Below are positions 29,527-38,300 of a DNA stretch of 64,000 bases, one piece after another. Under the pieces are notes generated by a model. That model saw only the letters and a list, made by a program, of their open reading frames with translations, made no database searches and had not been told where the DNA came from. Position 1 is the stretch's first letter, and each line of letters opens with the position of its first letter. The stretch is from IMG/VR virus record IMGVR_UViG_3300012954_000009, positions 1 through 64,000 of that record; one strand, written 5' to 3'. A program made the translations under genes and the position numbers. This stretch comes from a virus.

Positions 29527-30507
29527 ATGAACGGAAACATCTTTAGTTCAAGGGTAAATATTATGCCTTATGAATATCCACAACTACTGAAATATAAAGA
29601 CGCAATCAGACATTCCTACTGGATTGATACTGAATATAATTTTACAGAAGATATATCTGACTTTAGATCTAAGATAACTGATGAAGAAAAAGAAGTTATT
29701 AAAAGAACTATGCTAGCAATAGCCCAGATAGAAGTTAATGTTAAAACCTTTTGGGCAGACATGTACAAGAGAATGCCTATCACAGAAATAGGTGACGTAG
29801 GTATGACATTTGCTGAATCAGAAGTAAGACATAAAGATGCTTATGCAAGACTGTTGAGGATCCTTGGACTAGAAGATGAGTTTAAAACAGTTGTTGAACA
29901 ACCTGCAATTAAGAATAGACTTAAGTATCTAAAGAAATACTTAGATGGTACAAGATCTAAAGACAATAAGATGTATACTAAATCTGTATTACTATTCTCT
30001 CTGTTTATAGAGCACGTAAGTTTATTTAGTCAATTCTTGATTATGATGAGTTTTAACAAAGACAGGAATGTACTTAAAGGTATATCTAATGTTGTTGAAG
30101 CTACATCAAAAGAAGAAGATATACACGGTAACTTTGGTGCTGAAATTATAAACATTATAAAAAAAGAAAACCCGGATTGGTTTGATGAAGAGTTTAATAA
30201 ACTAGTATACTCTGCATGTGTTAAAGCATATGAAGCTGAGTGTGGTATTCTTGATTGGATTTTTGAGAAAGGTGAACTTTCCTTTATTCCCAAAGACACT
30301 ATACAAGAGTTTATTAAAAATAGATTTAATAACTCTTTACAGAAGATTGGTATGAGTAATTTATTTGATATCAACCAGGATCTTCTAGAGTCAACTAAGT
30401 GGTTTGATGTAGAGATTACTTCTACTAAAGAAGGAGACTTCTTCTACAAAAAACAGATAGACTATAATAAGAAAAGTAAAAGTATAACCGCAGATGATAT
30501 ATTCTAA
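29527..30507 (+). CDS. nrdB: Ribonucleotide reductase small subunit (class I)
   Basis: Houses the metal/radical cofactor that activates NrdA. By position the metal ligands are Glu69 (AQIEVN), Glu99 and His102 (SEVRH), Glu162 (FIEHVS), and Glu197 and His200 (EEDIH). The radical-site Tyr is Tyr106, seven after Glu99 as in E. coli Y122. The first ligand is Glu where E. coli has Asp84. At 326 aa it is a compact NrdB. It is followed four bases later by nrdA; together they make deoxynucleotides for phage DNA. Confidence 0.92.
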   Translation: MNGNIFSSRVNIMPYEYPQLLKYKDAIRHSYWIDTEYNFTEDISDFRSKITDEEKEVIKRTMLAIAQIEVNVKTFWADMYKRMPITEIGDVGMTFAESEVRHKDAYARLLRILGLEDEFKTVVEQPAIKNRLKYLKKYLDGTRSKDNKMYTKSVLLFSLFIEHVSLFSQFLIMMSFNKDRNVLKGISNVVEATSKEEDIHGNFGAEIINIIKKENPDWFDEEFNKLVYSACVKAYEAECGILDWIFEKGELSFIPKDTIQEFIKNRFNNSLQKIGMSNLFDINQDLLESTKWFDVEITSTKEGDFFYKKQIDYNKKSKSITADDIF

Positions 30508-30511
30508 AAAA

Positions 30512-32137
30512 ATGAAATACTCTAAATACTATTGGCTGAATGAAAATAGCCGCACCTTTTTATCAAGAGGATATATAACAGAAACACCAGAACAAAGAAT
30601 AAAAGACATAGCAAACACTGCAGAGAAGAATCTTAACATTGAGGGATTTGCACAGAAGTTTGAGGAGTATATGGCTAGAGGCTATTACTCCTTCTCTACT
30701 CCTGTGTGGATTAACTATGGTAAAGAAAAGGGACTTCCTATTAGTTGCTATGGGTCCAACGTTGATGATAACATGGACAGTATTCTAAATGCTGGTAGAG
30801 AAATAGGTATGATGTCAAAGTACGGGGGAGGTACTAGTATTTATCTAGGTAACATACGTCCTAGAGGTAGTAGTATATCAACCGGAGGGACTGCAGATGG
30901 TCCAGTACATTACGCTAAGATTTATGACACTGTGGTAGATGTATGTAAGCAATCAGAGGCTAGGCGTGGAGCATGTGCTGTATGGCTGCCCATAGATCAC
31001 ACTGACATTGGTGAGTTCTTAGATATAGGTTCAGAAGGTAATCCAATACAAAACCTTCAATACGGTGTAACTGTTACTGATGAGTGGCTTAAAGATATGG
31101 AAGCAGGTGATCCTGACAAGCGTAAAGTTTGGGCCAAGATAATCCAGAGACGTAATGAGTTTGGATTTCCTTACATCATGTATAAAGATAACTCCAACAA
31201 TAATTCACCTTATCAAGAATTGGGCTTGGAGATTACTGCATCTAATTTATGTTCTGAGATACAGCTGCCAACGGATAGCTTTAACTCGTTCGTATGTTGT
31301 CTAGGTTCAATCAACCTATTGCACTGGGATGAGTTAAAAGAAACGGACGCAATAGAAACATATGTATTGTTTCTCAATGCTGTTATGAATGAGTTCATTA
31401 CAAAGTCTCGTAATCTAACCGGTCTTAAAAGGGCATACAGATTTGCAAAAGATCATAGAGCTATAGGTCTTGGTGTACTCGGATATCACTCTTTATTTCA
31501 ATCTAAGCTTATTGAATTTGATTCGTTAGAAGCTAAACAGCTGAATCATGAAATATTCAAAACGTTAAATGAAAGAAGTAATGAAGCGTCTAAATGGCTT
31601 CATGATGCAAAAGGATATGAGTCTTTGAGAGATGGTTATGCAAATACTACACTACTTGCAGTAGCCCCTACAAAGTCTAGTTCTTTTATTCATGGTGCTG
31701 TATCTATGGGTATAGAGCCTATTAAATCTAATTACTTTATTAAAGACTTAGCAAAGTCTAAGACTGTATATAAAAATCCTTTTCTAGAGTGTGAACTAGA
31801 AAAGCATGGACTAAATACTCCTGAAGTATGGGAAGACATTCTTAAAAAAGATGGTTCCGTTCAACATCTTGACTTTCCTACAAAAGGAGTATTTAAGTCC
31901 TTTATAGAGATCTCACCAAAAGAGATCATTCTTCAAGCCGCACAAAGGCAAAAGTTTATTGATCAATCACAATCATTAAACTTAATGATTCATCCAAGTG
32001 TTCCTGCAAAAGATATAAATCAATTATATCTTTACGCTTGGAAAGAAGGAGTTAAGACTTTATACTATCAATTTAGTCAAAGCTCAGCCCAGGCTTTCTC
32101 AAGAAATATACTTGAGTGTTCTAGCTGTGAAGGTTAG
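30512..32137 (+). CDS. nrdA: Ribonucleotide reductase large subunit (class I)
   Basis: Reduces ribonucleotides with NrdB. The disulphide Cys lies in PISCYGSN (Cys79). The active-site Asn-x-Cys-x-Glu is NLCSE (Asn245, Cys247, Glu249). The partner Cys is in CCLGSIN. The radical-path Tyr pair is in TLYYQFS. The C-terminal Cys pair is in ECSSCEG. At 541 aa it lacks the N-terminal ATP cone, as many phage versions do. I start at ATG 30512 after the nrdB stop; an ATG at 30494 overlaps nrdB. The stop overlaps the convergent gene's stop. Confidence 0.93.
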   Translation: MKYSKYYWLNENSRTFLSRGYITETPEQRIKDIANTAEKNLNIEGFAQKFEEYMARGYYSFSTPVWINYGKEKGLPISCYGSNVDDNMDSILNAGREIGMMSKYGGGTSIYLGNIRPRGSSISTGGTADGPVHYAKIYDTVVDVCKQSEARRGACAVWLPIDHTDIGEFLDIGSEGNPIQNLQYGVTVTDEWLKDMEAGDPDKRKVWAKIIQRRNEFGFPYIMYKDNSNNNSPYQELGLEITASNLCSEIQLPTDSFNSFVCCLGSINLLHWDELKETDAIETYVLFLNAVMNEFITKSRNLTGLKRAYRFAKDHRAIGLGVLGYHSLFQSKLIEFDSLEAKQLNHEIFKTLNERSNEASKWLHDAKGYESLRDGYANTTLLAVAPTKSSSFIHGAVSMGIEPIKSNYFIKDLAKSKTVYKNPFLECELEKHGLNTPEVWEDILKKDGSVQHLDFPTKGVFKSFIEISPKEIILQAAQRQKFIDQSQSLNLMIHPSVPAKDINQLYLYAWKEGVKTLYYQFSQSSAQAFSRNILECSSCEG

Positions 32138-32532
32138 AATTGTGAAGACTTTTGTGCTTGTTGGATTGCCTCATTTAATTCAGGCAATTCAACAGGACAC
32201 AATAAGTCCAAACCTGCTTTAAATGTTTCTTCTTTTACTCCATCAACAAATATTATAATTGTAGGAGCCATTCTAATACGGAATTCTTTTTTAGATTTAG
32301 GTGACTTAGCTACATCACATCTATAATACTGTACACCCTGTAGTTTTTTCCAGTCTTTAAAAGCATTGTCTTTATTAAACTCAGCCCAGAATTCTATAAC
32401 TACTACAGAATTACCATCATCAAACTGACTCTGACTACTTATCTTGCTATGTATATCTTTATCTGTAACCCAGCTTTGACTATATAATGTAGTTGAAAAT
32501 AAAATAAGTATAAATAAGAAAAGTGTTTTCAT
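32134..32532 (-). CDS. Exported thioredoxin-fold protein lacking CxxC, 132 aa
   Basis: A signal peptide (MKTLFLFILILFSTTLYS) precedes a thioredoxin-like fold: VVVIEFWAEFNKDN in place of the FWAxWCGPC active-site segment, and MAPTIIIFVDG with the cis-Pro. Both active-site Cys are absent, so it cannot do dithiol exchange. It likely binds a partner in the periplasm. Its stop overlaps the nrdA stop convergently, and it overlaps its upstream neighbour by four bases. Redox help to NrdA is ruled out by location and residues. Confidence 0.7.
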   Translation of the reverse strand: MKTLFLFILILFSTTLYSQSWVTDKDIHSKISSQSQFDDGNSVVVIEFWAEFNKDNAFKDWKKLQGVQYYRCDVAKSPKSKKEFRIRMAPTIIIFVDGVKEETFKAGLDLLCPVELPELNEAIQQAQKSSQF

Positions 32533-32813
32533 CTTTGTTTTTGTATTTCATAGAGTCTCTCATCTATCTTATCAAGTTTATCCTTGATATCATCAACATC
32601 TTCTTGAGTATCCATGATAGTTTGTCTAATAAGCTCATCTTTTAGATCATATTCTGTTCTATCTATAACCGGTTTGGGAAGTTCTTTTGCTTCTTCTATA
32701 TCAGACTGTAAAGCAAACCACATACCTACAATAGTTGCTACTCCTGCCAGAATCATACCTATTGTTTTTAAGTCTAGTGTTACTTTTGTTTCTTCTCCTA
32801 TTTGCTTTGCCAT
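32529..32813 (-). CDS. Membrane-anchored coiled-coil protein, 94 aa
   Basis: A transmembrane segment (KTIGMILAGVATIVGMWFAL, about 16-35) is followed by an acidic linker and a coiled coil (EDVDDIKDKLDKIDERLYEIQKQ). This resembles the gene at 28820-29131 in layout and may be another inner-membrane spanin- or holin-associated protein. It overlaps the thioredoxin-like gene by four bases and follows the beta-barrel gene by one. No family is named with confidence. Confidence 0.55.
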   Translation of the reverse strand: MAKQIGEETKVTLDLKTIGMILAGVATIVGMWFALQSDIEEAKELPKPVIDRTEYDLKDELIRQTIMDTQEDVDDIKDKLDKIDERLYEIQKQR

Positions 32814-32814
32814 C

Positions 32815-34047
32815 TTATTTAAATGTATAATTAATACCTACTGATGAGTTAAATAGTTTACTATCCCATAGTTTTGCATATTCACCTTCTAAAAACACAC
32901 CAACGCTCTTGCCTATTTTCCAACCAAAGTTTACACCTGCTGAATAATCTGACCACTGTTCTGGTTTAGCATCTTCAGCAATACCACCTTGACCCCAGTT
33001 GTTTCTATTAAGATAACTAAAAGTCTCATCTCCGGCTATATACTTATGATACGGTAGTATCCAATTTGCATAAGCATGAACCCAAAAATTTCTTTTATAA
33101 TGATAAAAATCAAAACCAACTATAGGAGCAATCTCTGCAAAAGGATCTAGCTCTGCCCATCTTTCTCTGTTATATCTGTTCATCAGCTGTGTAAATACTG
33201 TCTCTCTAAACTCTAGATCTGTATCAGCAATTCTATTACCTTGTGGATCTATCCAGTACCAGTCACTTACTTCATTGCCAAACTCATCTTGTTCTGTATA
33301 GTATATATCATCATACCCATATTCAAATCCTAGAGTATACCATGGATTTATTGGATACTCTACTACAGTACCATCTGGAGCTGTAAAGGTTTCTGTTTCA
33401 TTTAACCATATCTCAATTGGATTATATCCATAAGCACGTTGATGAGTTCTTGCTATTGCACCGGCTGATATGCTAAACTTTTTACCTATTGGTAATCTTG
33501 CTCTTATTTCAGCTGATTGAAAGTTTAAGTTTATTCTACCAACTTCTCTAACCTCAGCTTTTACAATATGATATTTACCAGTATGTTTTAAAAAATATCT
33601 ATGATTATCATAGTTCTCTCCTCTAAATCTTTCTTTCTCATAGTGAAACTGATACTCTAAACCTTTAAATGCTGATGTTGGTGCAGAGAATGCTAGTTGA
33701 TTTTCTGTACCATCATAGTAGTTTCTTGGTTTTCTTTCATAATCAAATCTTGCTAGCTTACGTATACCAACGCCTATTCTATAGTCAAAAGGAAAGTCAG
33801 GTGTATTATCCTCTACTCTTGGTATGTCATAAATAGAACCGTTTGGATTAGTTCTCACAAAGTAAATGGGGTCTTTTGCTTCAATAGAATTACGTGCATC
33901 TCCTGCTGCATATACAGTACCATACTGTAAGAAGTCTTCATATATACCTTTAAAAAATCCTGGTTTTTCCTCTTGACCAAATGCAAATACACACATACAT
34001 AAAGCTAGAACTAACAGGATATACTCTTTACTTAAAATTCTTTTCAT
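32815..34047 (-). CDS. Predicted outer-membrane beta-barrel protein, 410 aa
   Basis: A clear signal peptide (MKRILSKEYILLVLALCMCVFAFG) is followed by many alternating amphipathic strands (FSISAGAIARTH; HVKAEVREVGRIN style) and a C-terminus GVNFGWKIGK, VGVFLEGEYAKLW, then SSVGINYTFK. Ending on an aromatic strand is typical of outer-membrane barrels recognised by BamA. A phage gene of this kind is unusual; it may modify the host surface, block superinfection or aid release. It overlaps its upstream neighbour by four bases. Confidence 0.65.
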   Translation of the reverse strand: MKRILSKEYILLVLALCMCVFAFGQEEKPGFFKGIYEDFLQYGTVYAAGDARNSIEAKDPIYFVRTNPNGSIYDIPRVEDNTPDFPFDYRIGVGIRKLARFDYERKPRNYYDGTENQLAFSAPTSAFKGLEYQFHYEKERFRGENYDNHRYFLKHTGKYHIVKAEVREVGRINLNFQSAEIRARLPIGKKFSISAGAIARTHQRAYGYNPIEIWLNETETFTAPDGTVVEYPINPWYTLGFEYGYDDIYYTEQDEFGNEVSDWYWIDPQGNRIADTDLEFRETVFTQLMNRYNRERWAELDPFAEIAPIVGFDFYHYKRNFWVHAYANWILPYHKYIAGDETFSYLNRNNWGQGGIAEDAKPEQWSDYSAGVNFGWKIGKSVGVFLEGEYAKLWDSKLFNSSVGINYTFK

Positions 34048-34388
34048 AATTTTTTCTTTTTAATTCCTTTCTTTTTTTTTCTGTTAAATAAACTAATAGT
34101 AATATTAATACTCAAACCACCTAGAACAGTTGCTGCTAAATCTTTTTTATCAAATCTATTTTTAGGGTCTGTGCTATCTAAATATTCTTTTCCAACACCG
34201 GCTAGTACAGATGTTAATACACCACCTATAAAAGCTTTCTTCTTGTCACCAGTTTCATGTAAAATGATAGCATAACCAAGACCACCTGTTATAACTCCTG
34301 CACCATAATGCAGTTTTTTATCATCAGGAATTTGTTGACCTATCATAAGGCCAGAGCATAAGAACAACAGAATTTGTATTATCTTCAT
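34044..34388 (-). CDS. Membrane protein, YfiM/DUF2279-like, 114 aa
   Basis: An N-terminal signal-like segment (IIQILLFLCSGLMIG) precedes DDKKLHYGAGVITGGLGYAI, AFIGGVLTSVLAGVGKEYLDS and LAATVLGGLSINI. The D-K-x-x-H-x-x-A/G-G pattern recalls the YfiM (DUF2279) family of putative envelope proteins. Glycine zippers suggest membrane-embedded helices. The Lys-rich tail (RKKKKGIKKKK) would be cytoplasmic or DNA-facing. It overlaps the beta-barrel gene by four bases, suggesting joint function. Confidence 0.55.
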   Translation of the reverse strand: MKIIQILLFLCSGLMIGQQIPDDKKLHYGAGVITGGLGYAIILHETGDKKKAFIGGVLTSVLAGVGKEYLDSTDPKNRFDKKDLAATVLGGLSINITISLFNRKKKKGIKKKKL

Positions 34389-34408
34389 GATACACGGTTT
34401 TCCGTTGG

Positions 34409-34424
34409 CTTATACTATAATATA
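34409..34424 (-). promoter_or_regulatory. Candidate promoter motif (copy 3)
   Basis: Minus strand TATATTATAGTATAAG shares TATATTAT and the following AT pattern with motifs at 27508-27528 and 29168-29188. It lies in an 87-base gap, 21 bases upstream of the start at 34388. A minor hairpin ATACAG/CTGTAT lies just upstream, perhaps ending the previous unit. Confidence 0.4.
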
Positions 34425-34475
34425 ACCAATATTGTACAAATGTAAAAGTAATACAGGGAGAATTTTCTGTATATT

Positions 34476-34559
34476 CTACTTAGAGTTGGACCATTTATCA
34501 TCTAGTCCATCCCAGTAAATATAAACTGAATCATCAGATGACTCTTCGGGATCTGTCAT
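34476..34559 (-). CDS. Possible 27-aa acidic miniprotein
   Basis: ATG 34559 overlaps the previous stop in TAATG and the frame ends at TAG. The peptide is MTDPEESSDDSVYIYWDGL plus DDKWSNSK: acidic with Trp and Tyr. The coupling overlap is the main support. No function is known. Confidence 0.4.
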   Translation of the reverse strand: MTDPEESSDDSVYIYWDGLDDKWSNSK

Positions 34560-35314
34560 TACCACTGAAATATTTTGGGTGTATATTGTATTCCTATACC
34601 TATGTAGGGTCTTATTCTATCTGAGTACCCAATTCCAAGCTGTAGTCCAACACCAAACTCTTTTCTCTGTGATCTAGAAAAAGCTTTGAATTCATCATCT
34701 CTTTTGATTAATATTCCTTTGGCACTGTTAAACTGTAGACCAGGATAGTCAGTTTTTAAATTTACAAAAACTTCTTTAGATTTCAAATTTTGAGAAAGGC
34801 TTGCCTCTAACCATATGTCTTGTGTTAAGTTAAGACTACCAGCACCTGTTGTTATTAAAGTGTCTTTACTAAAAATAGGCATCTTAAAATCTATAACTCT
34901 TGAGCTCTTCCCAAACTTTATAGAATCAGTAAAACTTACAGGATGTATATATGTACCGTCTAGCTGTGCTATACTTGGGTCAACAACTGCCTGGAACACT
35001 ATACTATCACGTACTTCAGTTATATATTCAACAACCGTTACAGGAGGTTTATTTTTTTCATACTCTACTTCATCTCCTAACTCACTAACTTTGAGATGTA
35101 ACCCTCTTATCTCACCGTTAAGTATACCGTTCTCATCAACATAATTCTTGATTGTATCTGTTAAAGCAAGATTGTTATTAGTTATTCTTGTTACTTCCTC
35201 TTTTGCAACCCTTGTAGAATTACATTGACGCATCAATAACATAAATAATATTACAATACCTATCCCCATTACTAATTTTATATTCTTTAGTAATTGTTCT
35301 ATCACTCCCATCAT
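34559..35314 (-). CDS. Membrane-anchored protein with C-terminal beta region, 251 aa
   Basis: A transmembrane helix (LVMGIGIVILFMLLM, about 14-28) ends in RQC. A coiled-coil-like segment follows (VAKEEVTRITNNNLALTDTI; IRGLHLKVSELGDEVE), and then strand-rich sequence ends in GVGLQLGIGYSDRIRPYIGIGIQYTP. The end resembles a small beta-barrel or outer-leaflet hairpin. It could span the envelope, compatible with a spanin-type or ejection-related protein. It sits four bases after the 1881-aa gene. Confidence 0.55.
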   Translation of the reverse strand: MMGVIEQLLKNIKLVMGIGIVILFMLLMRQCNSTRVAKEEVTRITNNNLALTDTIKNYVDENGILNGEIRGLHLKVSELGDEVEYEKNKPPVTVVEYITEVRDSIVFQAVVDPSIAQLDGTYIHPVSFTDSIKFGKSSRVIDFKMPIFSKDTLITTGAGSLNLTQDIWLEASLSQNLKSKEVFVNLKTDYPGLQFNSAKGILIKRDDEFKAFSRSQRKEFGVGLQLGIGYSDRIRPYIGIGIQYTPKIFQW

Positions 35315-35318
35315 ATCT

Positions 35319-38300
35319 TTATTTTATAAAGAAGTTGCTTTCATTGATATAATTATCCCACTTCTGAAGAGTATACAGAATTGGAATAGCATCCTTCCAG
35401 TTTTTATTAATCTTGAGCTCTCCTGCTCTTATCCCTCTTTGATACACATACTTAGAATCACTGTAAAACTCATCTTCACTTTTTGTAAGCATTGCTAAAG
35501 GTGTTCTTACAGTTAATGACATAGCTTCACCAAACTCTCCAAGAGTTCTTGTTGCTGCTATAGGTGACTTCATCATTTGATACATTTGTGTCCATGCATC
35601 TGGTGCTATTGGTACAAACAGTATAAGTTCTTTATAAGTTCTATCAGTTTGATATCTTAAATAGTTCTCTAATCTCTTTTCAAAATCTGAATCATCTTCA
35701 TCATCTGCAAACAGTGCAGATAATATTTGTGATATTGCTATAGTTGAAAGTATAATTCCTATCTCACCTAAAGTTCTATATGTATTTAATAATTTATTCT
35801 CTGCTCTTTGATCATTTTGAGAACCATCACCTTTAAAACCATATGCTTCTTTAAAACCTTTACCATATTCAGTAAATGCTAACTCACCTTTTCTAATCTC
35901 ACCAAGAGAATATTTAAGAAAACTCATAAAAGATTTATATCTACCTTCCATCCATCCTAAGTTCTCATCATAGTACTCTCTACGGAATCTAGCCTTTATA
36001 GCTGGTGCAACCCATTTATGGAACTGTGCAGCTAATCTACCAACAGCATGTGATTGCATTACCATTCTATCTTCTCTAGCATAGTTACCGTGTATCTGTT
36101 TATTTACTTCACGTATTTTGTTTCTAAGATCAAATCTAAAGTCATCATTATAATCTACTTCATTACCGTTCTTAAGAACAATTTTTGTAAAGCCTTTCTT
36201 TAAAACATTTGTTTGTGTTTCACCATCAAAATCAAATGCATCAAATAGAGATAGCTCTTCACCGGTTGTTGGATTCTTAATTATTGTATCCATTAACATA
36301 GCCATACCTACTTTAGTTTGTACGTTATATTCTGCAGCATCCTGGAGTATATAACCAAACTCTGTGGCTTTCTGGTACCAGGATGAATATGCTTTCTCTC
36401 CTTGTCTGCCTGATTCACGTATATCTGTTTTGTCATCCATCATTCTGAATAAGTCAACAAACGCTTCATATTTACTTAGTGGTCTCTGTGGATCATAAGC
36501 AGATCCTTTTGAAAAACTAAATGCATTTCCTGTAGCAATATCTGCTAGATTGTTTAGTGTATTGCTTTGTGCTGTTCTTTGTATTAGATCTGAAAGACCT
36601 CGTCTGTTAAACTCATATACTGCTCTATGGTATGCTTTCTTACTAAAGAACCTACCACCTAACATTTCTATATTATTGTTTAACTTACCTAGAACATAGT
36701 TATTAAAGTTACCAAACGGGTTAAATGCTACATATGATAAAGATGAATAACTAATAAGACCATCAGAAAGTTTTTCTAAAAATCCTCTTGTCATTTGTTC
36801 ATTGTCATAGTATACCATACTCATCCACTTCTTAGCTCTCCTAACTATATTAGACTCAATATCTTTTTTCTGGCCTGTCTTAACCCTCTTTCCATTTATA
36901 TACTTATATAGCTTTGTATCACCTGAAGGTTGATATTCTCTTTTTTCTAATACTTTAATCATAGCCTTCAAAGTATTTTCTACCTGACCCATAGTCTCAT
37001 AGTGCTCTGCCATGGAATTAAACTTAATTAAGGCTGTTCCTAGATCTAGATTAAGTTCACCAAGTGTAGGTGCATTTTGTAATGAAGCCCTCCTACCTTT
37101 TAAAATCTTCATTTCTTCAGTATACCTTGTAAGATTTATCTGACCTTTCTTTTTCTTTTCATTTAAAGCATCTATCTGCGCTTGTACATCAGCTATATCT
37201 TTTTCTGTAATAGGTTTTCCTGTATAGAATATAGGTAACTGATCTACAAGGTTACCACGTTCATCAGTAAGTACAACTTTTTGTTGTGCAGTCTCAGTAA
37301 ATAAATTTTCTACACTCCTTGACATTTTAGACCAAAGTCTTGTAACTAGATTAGGTTTTTCTTTTAAGTTTTGATATAACCTTGCCTTTATCAATGGGAC
37401 TCTTCCAAGCATCTGACCTCTCTGACCCATAGGAAGTTTTGCTAGCAACTCTTTCTCATACAACCTTACAAATGTTTCATAAAAATCTTTTTGTGCTCTA
37501 CCTAATTCATCAGTAGGATTCATTATAGCTTGGTATTTTTCACTAGTCAGAAGCTTACCATCACTACGTCTTGATTCTCTTGCAACTTTAAATTCTGGTT
37601 TTACTACAGATATTGTTTGTCCATATATGACCTGCCCTGTAGGTACACCATCTTTTCTTACAGCCTTTGTATATTCTCTTTTATCAAAGTACTTAGCCTG
37701 GTATTGTGCGTATGCTCTTGCAGATACACTAGATCTTTTCTTCCAATATCCGTGCTGGCCAGTTGGGACATAGTATTCAAACTTTTTTCTTTCCCTTTTA
37801 AATTCTTCTGTGTATTGATGATACTCACCACTTATAGGAGAGTTACCTAAACCTCTTGTTTCCGCTCTCCAAAAGTTAGCATAAGCAGCTTTATCCTCTG
37901 CAAGTTGTTTATTCCAAGCAATATCCTCTGCAGTTGCTGATGTGATATCTGTTACATCTCTATACTCTTTCCACTGTCCATTATCATCCATAAGCTTATC
38001 TCTAAGCATCTGCTCTTCATTACTATAAGCTTGACCTAATTTACTAACATATCTACCTGTAGGTTCACCATTCTCATCAAACTCCAACATAAAGTGATAT
38101 AACTTCTGAGGATCGGTCTCAGGAGATAGTCTCTGTAACTTAGACGCTTTAGATCTGATTAAAGTATCTCTTTCTTCCAGCCTATCAAGAAGTTCTTGCT
38201 TTTTTGCTTTATAGATTTTATCCATAACAGCAAGTATAGTATCACCAGATGTTGCCAAATCACCGGTCAAGTATTCAGTCATACTAATATCTTGCCCCAT

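Noticed and set aside
32134-32532. Thioredoxin-like protein as electron donor for the phage ribonucleotide reductase
   Set aside because: It has a signal peptide and lacks both active-site cysteines, so it cannot reduce NrdA in the cytoplasm.
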